NCBI GenBank assembly: GCA_024195265.1
Contig: JAJLRJ010000010.1
Location: 8,489,667 to 8,553,666, forward strand
Reading direction: 5' to 3'
DNA length: 64,000 nucleotides
Source of the DNA: Dendrophyllia cribrosa
Lineage: Eukaryota > Cnidaria > Anthozoa > Scleractinia > Dendrophylliidae
Shown here in pieces: positions 43,020 to 55,600 of the stretch. The notes beneath the pieces are model-generated. The model ran no database searches and was not told the DNA's origin. It saw only the letters and a list, made by a program, of their open reading frames with translations. A program made the position numbers and the translations under genes. Positions within the stretch are counted from its first letter, which is position 1. Each line of letters begins with the position of its first letter.

Positions 43020-43335
43020 ATTTAGACAGGAAAGTACTCCTCAATAGCTTTCACTTGAATGGTCACACTATAGGGTTTCATCTACAGACTCAAAAAGTTA
43101 GAACCAGCTTGTACAGCATAATAAACAGCACCACAGGAAAGTACTGCTCAGTAGCTTCCACTTGAATGGTCACCGCCACTATAGGGTTTTATCTACAGAC
43201 TCAAAAGTTAGAACCAGCTTGTACAGCATAATAAACAGCGCCACAGGAAAGTACTGCTCAGTAGCTTTCATTTCAATGGTTACACTTGGGGAAACATCAA
43301 CAATATATCCACCTTGTGCAGCTCAATAAACAGCC
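43020..43335. repeat. 106-bp satellite family, about three monomers
   Basis: Between the two convergent genes; reverse orientation, with GTTAGAACCAGCTTGTACAG. Confidence 0.88.
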
Positions 43336-43577
43336 GACTGCCTTTCATTTGAAAGTCAAACTTGTCACACTTTCATAGCCATGTTGATGGTCAGAAATAG
43401 ATATCATTTACGTAAAGTTTTATCACCAAAGGATGGAAGTTTCATTGCATGTTCTGACCAACAACATGACCGCCGTGGAAAACATCTATTCAGACTAAAA
43501 ATAAAAACTATATTAAACACGAAAAGTTTCGACCTCTTGTCAAGTGACGCTCTTATGTAGCTGCATTTGTGTTTTCT

Positions 43578-43646
43578 TTAACTGTCTTGCTGTTCTTCAG
43601 TCGCATTGATGTAGCTTCGATCATAATTATCCAGATCAATAGACAA
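43578..43646 (-). CDS. RTK terminal coding exon, C-tail
   Basis: Acceptor GCCCTTAG. It encodes [20 protein letters not shown] then DS and a TAA stop. Two tyrosines in an acidic context are candidate autophosphorylation sites. The in-frame join to 44654 supports it. Confidence 0.88.
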   Translation of the reverse strand: MSIDLDNYDRSYINATEEQQDS

Positions 43647-46600
43647 CTAAGGGCAGAAAAATTAATTAGAATAGTAATCAATAAACTTAAAGGGGCTATT
43701 TAACCTATTTTTAGTGTCAATTTGAAAACCCAAAATGTTTGTTTCAATGGAAACCTACAAATAATGGTCCAGTTTTGTTAACAAATACTCTACCAGTGCA
43801 CAGAAACTTGTATTCGTTATCTTTGGTAGTAGATGGCCAGGATGGAAATGGACTGCAATTTGAAAACAATTGGCCAATTTTTTCAAGTTCCTCCAAAGTG
43901 TTGTGGAAAAATCGCAGAAAAAACTTATAATGGTCTGTTCTTCCTTGAATAAATCACTTGATATTTTCTTCTTGGTTTTCTAAGAGCAATTTTATGTTTG
44001 AGCAAAATCTGCGTGACAATGGTCGTTTTAGAGGTAAAGCTGTTTAGGACAGCTACATGGAAAAGGTTCTACAACAAAATTTTGTTATCATTATTTCCCT
44101 TTACAGACACCCCTCAGCACTGTCCCGCCGAAATAGCAAAATTTCGCTTAGCTTATTTCCACGTTGTATCGCCGAATGCCACCAAATATACAACTTTATT
44201 GGATAAAAAGATTCTATAGAGCAAAACAAAAGCAGTAGTTTGGAGATAAAGTGCAGGATTGCAAGGATTGAAGTGGATTATAGTTCATGAAATTTGATTG
44301 ATTGATTGACAGGCGGTCAAGAAATCAAACTTGCCATTCTTGTGAAATTTGACTTTTCTAGCCCTAGCCCTCTGTTTAGTTCATATTTCTTTGTTTCTAT
44401 CATTTTTGGCGATGGTTTCTTCCAATAAAAAAAGTAAACTTAAGGAATTACAAGCGTGAAAATGTGGCGTTAAAACATTACAACGTTGCCTGAGGGCTGT
44501 GAAAATACATTCGGTAGAGAGTACTAGTTACGTAGTAATCGTCATGTGGGCATATTTTCGCAGTTACTTCATTTGAAGTTTTTTTGCCATCTCAAAGTTT
44601 CTTGTCAAATTTCTTTTTTTGGAAATTACGCACACCAAACTTTGTTTACTAACCTTCTGCGCTGTCGTGAGTCTGTGTAGCGTTTTTCCTAACTCCAGGA
44701 ATGTTGGTCTGGAAGCAGGGTCCTGTTGCCAGCACTGCCACATAATGGAATATCTATAGTAAAGAAAAGCAGGTGATCTTAATTCTTTGACTCCTCATAA
44801 CAGTGCACAACCTACAAAATTGAAACAAGTACAAAATCCCAGGCCATAAGAAAGTATCGCTGAAAGACTTTCATTTGAATGGTCATACTAAAGATTTCAT
44901 CCACAGAATCAAAAGTTCAACCCAACTTATACAGCATAATAAACAGTACCACAGGAAAATACTACTCAATAGCTTTTATTTGAATGGTCACACTTAAGGC
45001 GTTCATCAACAAACTTAATAGTTAGAACCAACTTGTACAGCATAATAAACAGTACCACAGGAAAGCACTGCTCAATAACATTTATTTGAATGGCCACACT
45101 AAGGGTTTCATCTACATACTGAAAGGTTTGAGGGTGAAATCTTGGAATTGTAGCATAAATTAAAGTTGTTGCTTTTTGGTACAACTTGTGTCGCAGTTTC
45201 AGACACTATCAAGTAGTATTTTCAAGTTCTGGAAAAAGGCAGATCAAAATGCCTGGACGTCCAGGTTTTTATTAAGAGCCGTAAGAGCGTTGTTACCGGT
45301 AGACACATGTACGCGTCGTGGACCTATTTTTTTAGGAGTCATAAAAGCCTTAACCGAGACACTCACAGTTCATCTGAACAGAAAGGTGGCTTCGGCATCC
45401 TGTAACCAGAACGTAGTTCTTCGATCAGTTGGTCTCTGCTCATGGCTGGATATGGATTAGCTCCTAAAATAAAAATACTCCACTCAGAATATTACACAGC
45501 ACAAAAATATCCTTGAATGTCTTACAAGTGTGCGCAAAAATTTGAGCAGAAAACGACAAAAAAAAAACGGTCTAAAATTCGTTTATGCCCAAGCCCTCAA
45601 TTAACGGCCTTTGTTTAAGCTTTCATTTCAATAAGTGGGCAGGTTCAAAACTGAATGACAGTTTCAAACTCAGATTTTTTCTTTGTCGCATGCTCATGGC
45701 ACGATGAAAGATTACATATTTCTCATTTCATTACTGAGCTTAAAATTTGCCATCTTTCTTCATTTATCACCACACATGACGCTTTCGACATTGTTGATTG
45801 AACGTAGTAAATGGCCCAGCTCCCCACGAGTCTCTCGTAGCTCAGTGGTTAGAGCATCCGACCGGTGTACGGAAGCATCCGACCGGTTTACGGAAGTATC
45901 CGACCGGTGTACGGAAGCATCCGACCGGTGTACGGAAGGACATAGTTTCAATTCCTGTACCTCGCGAGGTTGTCCTAAAATTCCGGAATTTTTTTCCGGG
46001 AAATTTCCGTTCTATTCGCTTCCCAACCCGGAATTTCCGGAATTTTTGGTTGAATGGAAAGCGCCCAATGTTTGTCGCCATAATTATGACTGACGGCAGC
46101 TTAAACTTTACAGTACACGTGTTATTGAAAGGCGCAGAAACAACAACCTGTATATAGTTGATTTCGGCTGAATATTTTGATCGCCACGAAGAACAAGTCA
46201 GCAAGAATGTAACTCTCGCAAAAAGATCATGCTAAACGACAGCTGATTTCATCTTTACCTAATGTAACAATCTCCCATAACAGAATGCCAAAAGACCACC
46301 TGGAATGAAACAGACGTAAAGGAAATTAATATCAAGGTGACATAAAAGTTTACCAAGAATTATGCATCAACTGCCAGGAAGAAAACAGACGTAAAATATT
46401 AAAAACCTTAAAGGGGCTATGTCGCCATTCTTAGTGTTACTTTAAAAGCCAAAAGACATATTTATATAATTGAAAACCTAAAAATAAGGGTTTAGTTTTG
46501 TTTCAAATTATCCTACCAGTGCTTTACGAGTAAAAATAAGTGTCTTGGGCTGCAGATGGCCAGGATGGAAATGGATTGCATCTTGAAAATATTGGGCTAA

Positions 46601-49600
46601 TTTTTTCAAGTTTATCGCTTCTGTCTTGAAAAACTCGCTAAAACTCTGATTATGGTTTATTTTCTCTTAGAAATTTCACTTGATATCTTCCTCTTAGTGT
46701 TCTATTAGCACTTCGTGTACTTAGTTTTAATTTGGGGCAGTTTTGACGCAAAAACTTAAAAATCACCATGACATAGCTCCTTTAAACTTTACAAACGTTT
46801 ATATGATTACGTACACATCACTTTCCATGGTCGTTACTCCTTGAAATATTGATTCTATCGCCATCCATCGAAGAGGTAACTCCGCCTAAAAATAACAAGA
46901 GAGAACTATGAAACCATCGCCGAGATCTGAGTGCACCAACGTTCTCAATGGCTGACCTTCTTTTGTGCTGATAACGTTGCACGATTTTATCGAAACATAA
47001 CTCCGTCACGCTGAGTTCTAACTCTTGTTGTTCGCTAATTGTATCGCTTATTTTCATTTTAAAATATGTTACCATCATACATCAATGGCAGCCTTTCCCA
47101 TCTTTTTTGCGACCGCTGGCCGTTACATTGCCAAATTAGTTTTCACTATAGACACTATAGGCAATTGATACAATTAAAGATTGAAGACCAAAACTTCGCT
47201 TCTTATTTGTACCTTCGGGACACAGCAAGCAATGAGTAAAATATCCGCACGTATTAATCAAAGTTAAATAATAAAATGTGGTTTTGATATTTTGGTCTGT
47301 TTGTTTTCACTATTTTTCAAAATGGAGTTCGAATTTTTCCATTCTCGTCCCCAGAGCCTTCGTTTCGTTTGGTCAGCGGTAAAAACGAAGGGCTCTGGTA
47401 ACAGTGCCTTCCGGATGTCGTAATATCCACGACATCCGTTAGCGCATGCCTAGTGCATTAATGTACTATTGCGCTTGCTCAATGCCAGAAACCGGAAATA
47501 AAAAAACCCTTTCGTGTGTGCATTCTCATCGTTTCGTTTGATTGAGCTCTGGAGACGAGAATGTTGTGTGTGTGGTTCGAAAGGACTGTACAAGACTTAA
47601 CAATTACAGGAAAACATCGCGCTAAAAAGGAAAGAAGCTTTACGTGCTGCTGTTATTTAGAAGAAAGATTGTCTTTGTATTTTGCCTACTGGTTTTAGAA
47701 ACTTCTCGATAAGTCAACCGATTTCTTTCGTTTGGGAGCTGCGAATTTATCGTTTCGCAACTGCGAACGCTATCATATCCGACCAAATCAGTTGATGGGA
47801 CAGCTAAGCACTGTGGTCATTGATTAGGCTTATTTCATCGAACAGTGGTAAGAAATATCGAGGAATTTTTGTTTTGCATGCGTCGAGTGAGTACCTTCGT
47901 TTCCCTAGATTTGTATTTCAAGTTGTAGCAAAGAGTACTACCTAATAAAGAAAATATAACTTGCTTACGAGAGTGCTGATAGCGTTGTTGTTGTTGTTAT
48001 TTAAAATGGGTAACCTAGTGGTAATATTTTCTTTCACCCTTGGGCTTTCTTCAGGATTTCTGCCTCTCCTTTAATTAATACTCGTCCCTGTTGCAAGCAA
48101 CATACTTCCTTAATATTCGTGGCCGCTTATAGCTTCGTCTTCCAAGACACATACTGATTATTTTCGGAAACGAATCGCTAATATTTAGCGACAATCAGAT
48201 CCCGTTATACTTTGAAATTTAGCAGCCGTATCTTTACCTGCTAAACCAAACAAAACTGGGTGACATTGGTCGTTGAATGCGTTGAAATTAAAACGTTGGT
48301 TTTGTTGATGTGGTCATAGGACTTCAACATTTGAAATTCAACCGGAAGTAAAACCTTATGCGTAGAGGCGTAAAATTTTTTACCTTGTTGCGCATTCATT
48401 TATAAACGGCCAATCAAAAAATTCAAATTTTTTCCCGTTACCAGAGCTACACGAGACGCAATTTAAAAAAAACCGTGGAGCTCTGGGCACGAGAATGGAA
48501 TTTTTCTAGTCTCATCCGCAGCAACTCTTGACTCGAGGGTTGGGAATAAAGAAGAGGAAGACTGGGAATGAGAGACAGAGAAAACAAATGGGAAGAGTTA
48601 GAAACTTTTCATTTTCTCTGCGTCAGGCCTCTCCTCGGGCCCCTTGCAATTCCCTATTCTCTTCCGGAAGCCAAATGTTTCTCTCCAGTCTCTCTCTTTG
48701 AGTTGCATGCGCAATCGCCTAACATTTCTCACCGCTTTTGGGAGATAAAGGTTTAAATGGGTTGATGGAGGTTAGACAATCCACGCACCTCTCCCAATTT
48801 CAGATACTGTTTCTTTTCGTAGATATCTCGCGCCAAACCAAAGTCTGCGACCTTACAAACGTGACCTTTGTCGACCAGAATGTTTCTAGCAGCCAAATCC
48901 CTGTGAACAAGCTAAAATAAAGAGATTTAAGTAAATTAAGTAAGATTGATGGAAACAAAGGAACAAAAATGTCAACAAAATGTTTACGATTGTGAAATAT
49001 TGAAGCGAGGTCATTCAAATGGAAGCTCACATTAAATACCTATTATGCTGTACAAGGTGGTTCTAACTTTTGAGTCTGTAGATGAAATCCTACAGTGTGA
49101 CCATTCAAATGAAAGCTTCTGAGCAGTACTTTCCTGTGGTACTGTTTATTATGCTGTACAAGGTGGTTCTAACTTTTGAGTCTGTAGATGAAATCCTACA
49201 GTGTGACCATTCAAATGAAAGCTTCTGAGCAGTACTTTCCTGTGGTACTGTTTATTATGCTGTACAAGGTGGTTCTAACTTTTGAGTCTGTAGATGAAAT
49301 CCTACAGTGTGACCATTCAAATGAAAGCTTCTGAGCAGTACTTTCCTGTGGTACTGTTTATTATGCTGTACAAGGTGGTTCTAACTTTTGAGTCTGTAGA
49401 TGAAATCCTACAGTGTGACCATTCAAATGAAAGCTTCTGAGCAGTACTTTCCTGTGGTACTGTTTATTATGCTGTACAAGGTGGTTCTAACTTTTGAGTC
49501 TGTAGATGAAATCCTACAGTGTGACCATTCAAATGAAAGCTTCTGAGCAGTACTTTCCTGTGGTACTGTTTATTATGCTGTACAAGGTGGTTCTAACTTT

Positions 49601-52600
49601 TGAGTCTGTAGATGAAATTCTACAGTGTGACCATTCAAATGAAAGCTACCAAGCAGAATTTATCGTCCTGTTTATTATGCTGTACAAGGTGGTTCTAACT
49701 TTTGAGTCTGTAGATGAAATTCTACAGTGTGACCATTCAAATGAAAGCTACCAAGCAGAATTTATCGTCCTGTTTATTATGCTGTACAAGGTGGTTCTAA
49801 CTTTTGAGTCTGTAGATGAAATTCTACAGTGTGACCATTCAAATGAAAGCTACCAAGCAGAATTTATCGTCCTGTTTATTATGCTGTACAAGGTGGTTCT
49901 AACTTTTGAGTCTGTAGATGAAATTCTACAGTGTGACCATTCAAATGAAAGCTACCAAGCAGAATTTATCGTCCTGTTTATTATGCTGTACAAGGTGGTT
50001 CTAACTTTTGAGTCTGTAGATGAAATCCTAAAGTGTAACCATTCAAATGAAAGCTATTGAGCAGTACTTTCCTGTGGTACTGTTTACTATGCTGTACAAG
50101 GTGGTTCTAACTTTTGAGTCTGTAGATGAAATCCTACAGTGTGACCATTCAAATGAAAGCTACCAAGCAGAATTTATCGTCCTGTTTATTATGCTGTACA
50201 AGGTGGTTCTAACTTTTGAGTTTGTGGATGAAATCCTAAAGTGTGACCACTCAAATGAAAGCTATTGAGCAGTACTTTTCTGTGGTACTGTTTATTATGC
50301 TGTACAAGGTGGTTCTAACTTTTGAGTCTGTGGATGAAATCCTAAAGTGTGACTATTTAAATGAAAGCTACTGAGCAGTACTTTCCTGTGGTACTGTTTA
50401 TTATGCTGTACAAGGTGGTTCTAACTTTTGAGTTTGTGGATGAAATCCTAAAGACTGTGACCACTCAAATGAAATCTATTGAGCAGTACTTTTCTGTGGT
50501 ACTGTTTATTATGCTGTACAAGGTGGTTCTAACTTTTGAGTCTGTAGATGAAATCCTACAGTGTGACCACTCAAATGAAAGCTTCTGAGCAGTACTTTCC
50601 TGTGGTACTGTTTATTATGCTGTACAAGGTGGTTCTAACTTTTGAGTCTGTAGATGAAATCCTAAAGTGTAACCATTCAAATGAAAGCTATTGAGCAGTA
50701 CTTTCCTGTGGTACTGTTTACTATGCTGTACAAGGTGGTTCTAACTTTTGAGTCTGTAGATGAAATCCTACAGTGTGACCATTCAAATGAAAGCTACCAA
50801 GCAGAATTTATCGTCCTGTTTATTATGCTGCACAACGTGGTTCTAACTTTTGAGTTTGTGGATGAAATCCTAAAGTGTGACCACTCAAATGAAAGCTATT
50901 GAGCAGTACTTTTCTGTGGTACTGTTTATTATGCTGTACAAGGTGGTTCTAACTTTTGAGTCTGTGGATGAAATCCTAAAGTGTGACTATTTAAATGAAA
51001 GCTACTGAGCAGTACTTTCCTGTGGTACTGTTTATTATGCTGTACAAGGTGGTTCTAACTTTTGAGTTTGTGGATGAAATCCTAAAGACTGTGACCACTC
51101 AAATGAAATCTATTGAGCAGTACTTTTCTGTGGTACTGTTTATTATGCTGTACAAGGTGGTTCTAACTTTTGAGTCTGTAGATGAAATCCTACAGTGTGA
51201 CCACTCAAATGAAAGCTTCTGAGCAGTACTTTCCTGTGGTACTGTTTATTATGCTGTACAAGGTGGTTCTAACTTTTGAGTCTGTAGATGAAATCCTACA
51301 GTGTGACCATTCAAATGAAAGCTTCTGAGCAGTACTTTCCTGTGGTACTGTTTATTATGCTGTACAAGGTGGTTCTAACTTTTGAGTCTGTAGATGAAAT
51401 CCTACAGTGTGACCATTCAAATGAAAGCTACCAAGCAGAATTTATCGTCCTGTTTATTATGCTGTACAAGGTGGTTCTAACTGTTGAGTTTGTGGATGAA
51501 ATCCTAAAGTGTGACCACTCAAATGAAAGCTATTGAGCAGTACTTTTCTGTGGTACTGTTTATTATGCTGTACAAGGTGGTTCTAACTTTTGAGTCTGTG
51601 GATGAAATCCTAAAGTGTGACTATTTAAATGAAAGCTATTGAGCAGTACTTTCCTGTGGTACTGTTGTGGTACTGTTGACCACTCAAATGACAGCTATTG
51701 AGCAGTACTTTCCTGCGGTACTGTTTATTAATATGCTGTACAAGGCGGTTCTAACTTTTGAGTTTGTGGATGAAATCCTAAAGTGTGACCACTCAAATGA
51801 AAGCTATTGAGAAGTACTTTTCTGTGGTACTGTTTATTATGCTGTACAAGGTGGTTCTAACTTTTGAGTCTGTGGATGAAATCCTAAAGTGTGACTATTT
51901 AAATGAAAGCTACTGAGCAGTACTTTCCTGTGGTGCTGTTTATTATGCTGTACAAGGTGGTTCTAACTTTTGAGTCTGTGAATGAAATCCTAAATTCTGA
52001 CCATTCAAATGAGAGATATTGAGCAGTACTTTCCTGTGGTACTGTTTATTATGCTGGACAAGGTGGTTCCACCTTTTGAGCCTGTGTATGAAATCCTAAA
52101 GTGTGACTATTCAAATGAAAGCTACTGAGCAGTACTTTCCTTTGGTACTGTTTACTATGCTGTACAAGGTGGTTCTAACTATTGAAACAACTTACCTTTT
52201 GACTAGCAAGGTAGCTCATTCCACGTGCGCACTGCCATGCAAACGACAACAGATCACGGCACGTCAAAGTCAGACTGTTTCCCGCCATGTTTGCGTACAC
52301 AACACTGCCGTGACTGGAACGAAGAAAATCTCGCAGATTTCCCATGGAACAGAACTCGACAATGATAAAAGGTTGATCTGCTGGGAAAAAAATATTCATT
52401 GGTTATAAAAAGTATAGCGCGTTTGCCGTGGTTTTGAAAAGTGGCGACCGTTTAAAAATAGCCGCTTGACACAACATTCAAAACACTGTCTTATTTGTTG
52501 TAGCTTTTCCCAAGCTTTTTTGCTCCGTTTTGCTGTTTGTCGCTTTAGTTCTGGCAGTTTTGTGGCGATAAAAGTGCCGTAAACAGCGAAGAACTGTCTC

Positions 52601-55600
52601 CTGGACTGTTGTAGCCTCGAATAATTCGATGTCACAAACGTTAGTTGATGTCACACGTGAAATTTAAACCAGAGCGCGTGCTCAAGAACACGCGCGCTCC
52701 GAACGCGTTTGCTCATGTTGGTTTGTATTACTTTTAACGTTACACTACTTTCATTAATTAAGGTTTTTAGGATTACAAAAAAGAAATACCATGGCTGCAA
52801 AAGTTTTAACTTTAAATTTTATTTAATCAGCGAAGAAGTGTCTCTATACTTGTTGTAGCCTCGAATAATGGCACAAACGTTAGTTGTCACATGCGAAATT
52901 TAAACCTGAGCGCGTGCGCAAGAAAAAGCGCGCCCTAAAGGCGTTTACTCATGTACAGCGGACACGTAAAGATTCATCTGTCCAAATCAAATTTCTACTT
53001 GTCCCGACAACAGACACGGCGCACCTCGAATTGCAACCTGACTTAGGTATGTTTTTGAGCCCTTGGCGTGGATTGCTCGTTTTCCTTCGCTTGGCAGCAG
53101 TTGTATGTTTTCCTGCGCCTGAAACTGGTTGTATTTTTGCTGCGCTTAGCAGGTTGTATGTTTTCCCGCGCTTGATTTGCTTGACTGACACGGGTTGTTT
53201 GTTTTCCCGCGCTTGGCACTGGTTGTATGTTTTCTCGCTTTTGACACTGGTTGTATGTTTTCCCGCACTTGACACGCGTTGCATGTTTTCCGCGCTTAGA
53301 AAGTTTTATGTTTTCTCACGCTTAACACCGGTTTTATATTTTCCCGCGCTTGGCACCGGTTGTATGTTATCCCGCGCTTGACACTGGTTGTATATTTTCC
53401 CGCGCTTGACACTTGTTGTATGTTTTCCCGCGCTTGACACTGGTTGTATGTTTTCCCGCGCTTGGCACTGGTTGTATGTTTTCCCGCACTTGACACGCTT
53501 TGCATGTTTTCCGCGCTTAGCAGGTTTTAAGTTTTCCAGCGCTTAACGCTGTCTGTACGTTTTCCCGCGCTAGTATCAGGCGATTGGCACCAGTTGCATG
53601 TTTCCGTTTTGAGCTCTGATTGGTTCATTACGTTATTAGACTTTGCTGTGATAGGCCAGAATCGATTACTTGACGTTCAGTTTCATGCCAGTCTCATGTA
53701 CTAAACCTTAAAACTGTTACTCCACACACCTGACTTTGTACAGCATCCCACCAGACTCACTATGTTGGGATGAGGTGCTATGGTCTTCATCAGCTCCAAC
53801 TCATCCAGAAACTCTTTCTTTTGCTGCTGATCGGCGTTCTCTGTTGATAAGAATAATGTTAAAATCCTACATTTACAATGCAATACAGTTCACAAATGTA
53901 CACTCCTTCCAGAAAGGTTTTAGATCACGTTTTAGGCACAGTACAGTACAGTTTGTTATTATAATCAGAATGTTTAATCTATCTAAGAACAAAAGTAAGT
54001 TTTTTTTATTCCTAAACGATAATTAATTGGGCCTAAAATCATTTATGGTTCACAGATTTCACCCAACATCTGTTTCAATAAGGTGCATGCTAGCCTGCGA
54101 ATACAGCCGCCTCTCGTTGCTCCCGGCCACTAGAGGCGTGTACACCTCGAGGCGGCTGTTTTCGCAGGTTAGGCGCATATTAAAGGAAAAAAGGCCAGTC
54201 AATGGTGGGATTCACAAGGCTACTCCGCAATGAATACGTTAAGGCGTTAAGGTGGCTCGCAATAGTTCCTGGCATTGACAGGTTATACTGTTTCTATGGT
54301 AACCTGTTAGGTCATGAGGATTACCATAACTTGTTCAACAATGACAGGGCATTTGTGTGATACCATTATTGTAGCATCAACTGATGAAGAATTGTTGTAT
54401 TGATCCATCAAAGTGTATAAAGTGGTGGAAATTACTAGAAACTGTCGTGAGCCATCATAATATAACCACCTCATTTACGACTACCTTTTTGGCACTAAAA
54501 TGTTTATGCAGCCACTTTCGTTATCTCAAAACCCCGTTCATACGACTTCAGTATCTGCAGCCTGTCGTTGGTGGCATTAGGGGACTTAAGCAACCACGAC
54601 GGCGACACCAAGAAAAACGTCACTTGAAAAAAAAGAGTTTGCGCTCTTTTAGCTTTTTTAAACAACTTTGCAACCGTTCCAATTTGTTAAAATTGTCTGA
54701 TGTGACTGAATTGTTTAGGAGCTGAATGTGTAGGTACGGCTTACAAGTTCAAACAGAGAAAGCAAAATTAACTGTCGCGTGTTCATGTTTTCCACAAAAT
54801 CGATAATGTGACGTTGTCGTTTTGTGGGGAACGGCAAAGAAATGCACATTGTACCAAAATGTAAAACGAACGTGCAGAGGCATTGTTTTCAACGTTAAAG
54901 CTATCGTTTAGTGTCGTTCTTCTGCTGTCGCCGCTGTGGTTACTTAAGCTTCCTAACTGCAGTGATTTTACCGTGAATACTAACCTTTAAGCATCTTCAC
55001 TGCAACAGCTTGAGTGCCTTTCTTAGTCTTCAGAAATCCCTTCATGACTTTACCAAAGTGACCCGAGCCCAGTTTCTTTTCAAGGCTGACATTTCTCTTG
55101 GGTACTTCCCACTGTTTTGGCCGAGGGACAGATGCGTATTCACCCCCTCCCTTCACCGTCATGGCTGTAGTTGCATCGGGTTTGACGGTGACATAAGAGT
55201 AGGTGTCCTGCCTCTCCTGTGGTATCCCTGTGGCATCTGTGTACGTGCTGTCATAAGCGTTATTTTCTGAATCCTGGGAAGATAATATTATTTAATGAAA
55301 TTAAGAAATCATACTTGGTATTGAAAAAAAAAACTTATAATAGAAAAACACAGGTGAAAAAGTAACTCTATATATTAACACTTGATTAAAAAATATCAAG
55401 CACTTGAAAATTGAGGGATGCTGTTTCCTTGTGGTCAGTTTTTAACCATTTACTAGAGTGCCAAATATCAAAATTCTAGAAAAATTCCAAATTTCATTTT
55501 GTAAAATATTGAAAAACAAATGGTACCATGCAAAAGTACTGCTGAAGAGGTTTTATTTGAATGGTCACACCATAGGATTTCATCCACAGACTCAAAAGTT

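Noticed and set aside
49506..50060. Long open frame with a perfect 34-residue repeat
   Set aside because: It is the 102-bp satellite variant read through. 102 is a multiple of three, so the frame stays open by arithmetic; the 106-bp monomers next to it break it.
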